Assembly: GCA_025357975.1 (NCBI GenBank)
Contig: JANYKY010000170.1
Coordinates: 1-8,244, forward strand
Direction of reading: 5' to 3'
DNA: 8,244 nucleotides
DNA from: Gemmatimonadaceae bacterium
GTDB taxonomy: Bacteria; Gemmatimonadota; Gemmatimonadetes; Gemmatimonadales; Gemmatimonadaceae
The notes under the pieces are model-generated. The model worked only from the letters and a program-made list of their open reading frames with translations. It ran no database searches and had not been told where the DNA came from. How positions within the stretch are numbered: the first letter of the stretch is position 1; each line of letters begins with the position of its first letter. Below are positions 6,429-8,244 of the stretch, in pieces. The position numbers and the translations under genes are program-made.

Positions 6429-7739
6429 CTACTGAACCTCTCGAAGAAGTGCCCGCACGCGCGGGAACATCTCATGAATCTCGACCATCGAGACCGAACC
6501 TACTGAAAGCCTGAACCACCCCGTCTCACCCTGCACGCCGAACGCCTGAAACGGCACCACAGCGACACCGGGCTTCTCCAGAAGCAGCATCCGGATGTCT
6601 TCGTCCGTCACGAGTTTCCGGCCATCAACCGTACGCCCGTGCAAGCGAAACTGGGCGGAGAAGTAGATAGCTCCCTGGGGATTGATGAAATCGACGGGAA
6701 GCCCCTCATCCTTCAATCCCTGAAATCCTTCTCGCAACGCGTCGAGACGCTCCGCGAGGCGCGCATCCATCTCTTTTCTATATTCGGCGACCGCCGCCTC
6801 GTCAGCGAGGAACTCCGCGACGCCACTCTGTTCGGCCTTCGGTGCCCAGGCACCCGCGTGGGAAAGCAGATCACGAACTCTCGCGCCGAGGGCCGGGGGA
6901 ATCAGCATCCAGCCAAGGCGCAATCCGGTTCCCGCATACGCCTTCGACACGCCGTCAGCGGAGATCACGTATCTCGCCGATTCGGGGACAACAGCAGCCG
7001 GATAGGAATGGCTCTGTCCTTCCGTGACGAGCGCGCCGTACATCTGATCGTGAAGAACGAACAGTGGACGCTTTCCACTCGCTTCCCTTTTCCTGTTCTC
7101 TTCCACCACCGCCCGCAGAATGTCGGCAAGCTGTTGCTCCGGCATTACTGTGCCAGTGGGGTTTGCCGGCGAACAGATACAGATCATCGCCGCCTCCCCG
7201 ATATGCGGCGCGAACATTTCTGCCGTCGGCTGGAAACCGGTCTCACCGGTCGCCTCGATAACAATCGACTCGGCTCCAGTAAGCCAGGAATAAGCATCGT
7301 TCGACCACGACGGAACTGAGAACATCACCTTGTCGCCAGGATTGATGATTGCCCGGTACGCGCCGTACAGCACCGGACGACCCCCGCTGCAGACAACGAT
7401 CGCATCAACCGGATACCTGACCCCGGCCGTTCGCGCAACGTAATCCGATATTGCCTGGCGAAGAGGTAGAATGCCTTCGGGTGTTGGATAATTAGTCTCG
7501 CCGCGCGCAACCGCTGCCTGGATTCCCCGCGCCATTTTTTCCGGAATGGGGAAGTAGCGCGGATCGAAATCGCCCACGGTGAGATTGATGATATTCTCGC
7601 CTTTCGCGAGCCTTGCGCGGACGCCCCGCGTAATCTGAAGAATTCCTGATTCGTGCAGCCCTCGGGCGGCAACTGAAAGTGAGGCATCCAGCGTCTGCTG
7701 GTCACCAAAGTCGAGGGGCTTCGCTGCTGACTGATCCAT
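6429..7739 (-). CDS. Class I/II pyridoxal-phosphate aminotransferase, 436 aa
   Basis: This is a fold-type I PLP enzyme of the aspartate aminotransferase superfamily. Visible landmarks are NYPTPEG (83-89), cofactor-contacting N193 in SPANPTG, D231 and Y234 in HDQMYG, the Schiff-base lysine K266 in GVSKAYAGTGLRLGW with R274, and the carboxylate-binding R410 in WFRLSVGSV. Length is slightly above the usual 390-420 because of an N-terminal extension of about 30 residues and a short insertion near 365-376. The reaction is transfer of an amino group between an amino acid and a 2-oxo acid. Aspartate or aromatic amino acids are plausible substrates, but the exact substrate cannot be read from the sequence, so no gene symbol is given. 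There is no Shine-Dalgarno sequence before the ATG; a promoter placed exactly for a leaderless transcript lies upstream. The dipeptidase gene diverges from it. Confidence 0.94.
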   Translation of the reverse strand: MDQSAAKPLDFGDQQTLDASLSVAARGLHESGILQITRGVRARLAKGENIINLTVGDFDPRYFPIPEKMARGIQAAVARGETNYPTPEGILPLRQAISDYVARTAGVRYPVDAIVVCSGGRPVLYGAYRAIINPGDKVMFSVPSWSNDAYSWLTGAESIVIEATGETGFQPTAEMFAPHIGEAAMICICSPANPTGTVMPEQQLADILRAVVEENRKREASGKRPLFVLHDQMYGALVTEGQSHSYPAAVVPESARYVISADGVSKAYAGTGLRLGWMLIPPALGARVRDLLSHAGAWAPKAEQSGVAEFLADEAAVAEYRKEMDARLAERLDALREGFQGLKDEGLPVDFINPQGAIYFSAQFRLHGRTVDGRKLVTDEDIRMLLLEKPGVAVVPFQAFGVQGETGWFRLSVGSVSMVEIHEMFPRVRALLREVQ

Positions 7740-7745
7740 GCGCGG

Positions 7746-7774
7746 ATTCTACTTGGATGGAGCAGTTGAGTCCA
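7746..7774 (-). promoter_or_regulatory. Putative sigma-70-type promoter of the aminotransferase, leaderless
   Basis: On the minus strand TGGACT (7774-7769, four of six to TTGACA) and TAGAAT (7751-7746, five of six to TATAAT) are separated by 17 bp. Six bases follow the -10 box before the ATG, so transcription would start at the A of the start codon. The lack of a ribosome binding site agrees with a leaderless message. Prediction only. Confidence 0.45.
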
Positions 7775-7780
7775 GCGGGT

Positions 7781-7786
7781 TATACT
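7781..7786 (+). promoter_or_regulatory. Possible -10 box of the dipeptidase gene
   Basis: TATACT matches five of six bases of the -10 consensus and lies 36 bp before the dipeptidase ATG in the 83-bp divergent gap. No good -35 element is found at normal spacing (TTGAGT at 7766-7771 is too close and TTGGAT at 7753-7758 too far), so support is weak. Confidence 0.3.
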
Positions 7787-7822
7787 TGCGTCTCACATCG
7801 CCTTCAGCCCCGGACCGAGTTC

Positions 7823-8244
7823 ATGAGATGCCTCTTCACTATGGTAGCGCTCGCAACCATCACCACCACGATGTCCGCACAGGCAACTGAGAAAGATTTC
7901 GAGCGGGCGCGAAAGGTTCTCGCTTCGTCGCCGCTGATCGACGGCCATAACGACTTGCCGTGGGCCATTCGCGAAAGCAAGACGGCCCCAATGGACGTTG
8001 CCGCTTACGACCTGAGGCAACACACGGCAGGAATGACCGATCTCGCCCGTCTCAAGCAAGGAATGGTCGGAGCGCAATTCTGGTCGATCTACATTCCGGG
8101 CGAAGTAAAGGACTCCGGCTACGCAAGAATCCAATTGGAGCAGTTCGACATTGCGCGTCGTTTCATCGCCATGTACCCGAACGACCTTCAGCTCGCCCTT
8201 TCGTCGAACGACATTCGGGACGCATTCAAGCACAAGAAAATCGC
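7823..8244 (+). CDS. Secreted membrane dipeptidase, peptidase family M19 (5' part, cut by window)
   Basis: An open frame runs from the ATG at 7823 to the right edge without a stop (140 complete codons). Residues about 1-20 form a signal peptide (MRCLFTMVALATITTTMSAQ), with probable cleavage after MSA or a nearby small residue. The motif SSPLIDGHNDLPWAIRE follows, holding the first zinc-binding pair H42 and D44 (HxD) of renal-dipeptidase-type enzymes. TAGMTDLARLKQGMVGAQFWSIYIP is also typical of the family N-terminal region. These zinc enzymes hydrolyse dipeptides, some with D-residues at the C-terminal position, here in the periplasm or outside the cell. The remaining metal ligands lie beyond the window, so completeness cannot be judged. 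The ribosome binding site is weak (GGACCGAG). The gene is divergent from the aminotransferase, with which a link in amino-acid use is possible but unproven. Confidence 0.92.
   Translation, partial: MRCLFTMVALATITTTMSAQATEKDFERARKVLASSPLIDGHNDLPWAIRESKTAPMDVAAYDLRQHTAGMTDLARLKQGMVGAQFWSIYIPGEVKDSGYARIQLEQFDIARRFIAMYPNDLQLALSSNDIRDAFKHKKI

Noticed and set aside
6639..7319. Long plus-strand open frame opposite the aminotransferase
   Set aside because: A mirror of a complete, motif-bearing aminotransferase; no recognisable domain and Arg/His-rich shadow composition.
7793..8233. Minus-strand open frame opposite the dipeptidase gene
   Set aside because: It is antisense to a clear M19 peptidase frame with signal peptide and zinc motif, and it shows no family features.

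Overview
The window is moderately GC-rich chromosomal DNA from a free-living aerobic bacterium. It joins the intI end of an integron (1-1938) to a phenylacetate-degradation operon (2032-6007) and a group of ordinary chromosomal genes (6017-8244). The lineage cannot be fixed from the sequence. A Gemmatimonadota-like or other environmental Gram-negative source would fit the base composition, the secreted M19 peptidase and the chromosomal setting, but this is a guess.

Region 1 (1-1938) is an integron with inverted geometry. The integrase gene intI (1938 to 928, minus strand) has the full tyrosine-recombinase catalytic set and the IntI-specific extra patch. Downstream of its 3' end, not divergent from its 5' end, lies a cluster of GTTAGAC/GTCTAA boxes that contains the likely attI point (about 695-725). 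A single gene cassette follows (cut points about 700 and 5). It carries one small secreted protein gene (664 to 227, minus) and ends in a well-formed attC site at 1-93, which loses about two bases to the window edge. The extra base in the L'' arm shows that the attC points the same way as the cassette gene and intI. The array therefore runs leftwards out of the window.

Region 2 (2032-6007, plus strand) is a tightly packed, translationally coupled trio: paaJ (3-oxoadipyl-CoA thiolase), paaY (hexapeptide-repeat thioesterase/carbonic-anhydrase-like protein) and paaZ (fused aldehyde dehydrogenase and MaoC hydratase). PaaZ opens the oxepin-CoA ring and oxidises the aldehyde, PaaJ performs the thiolytic steps, and PaaY is the accessory hydrolase thought to rescue stalled CoA intermediates. 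paaY has no ordinary start codon at the place where the conserved protein begins. An ATT codon sits there, overlapping the paaJ stop.

Region 3 (6017-8244) holds a small one-helix membrane protein with a coiled-coil-like segment (minus, convergent with paaZ), a class I/II PLP aminotransferase (minus, probably leaderless), and, divergent from it, the 5' part of a secreted M19 membrane dipeptidase that runs off the right edge.

The most notable feature is the inverted integron and the nested palindromic box cluster between intI and the first cassette. The remaining genes are recognisable metabolic functions.
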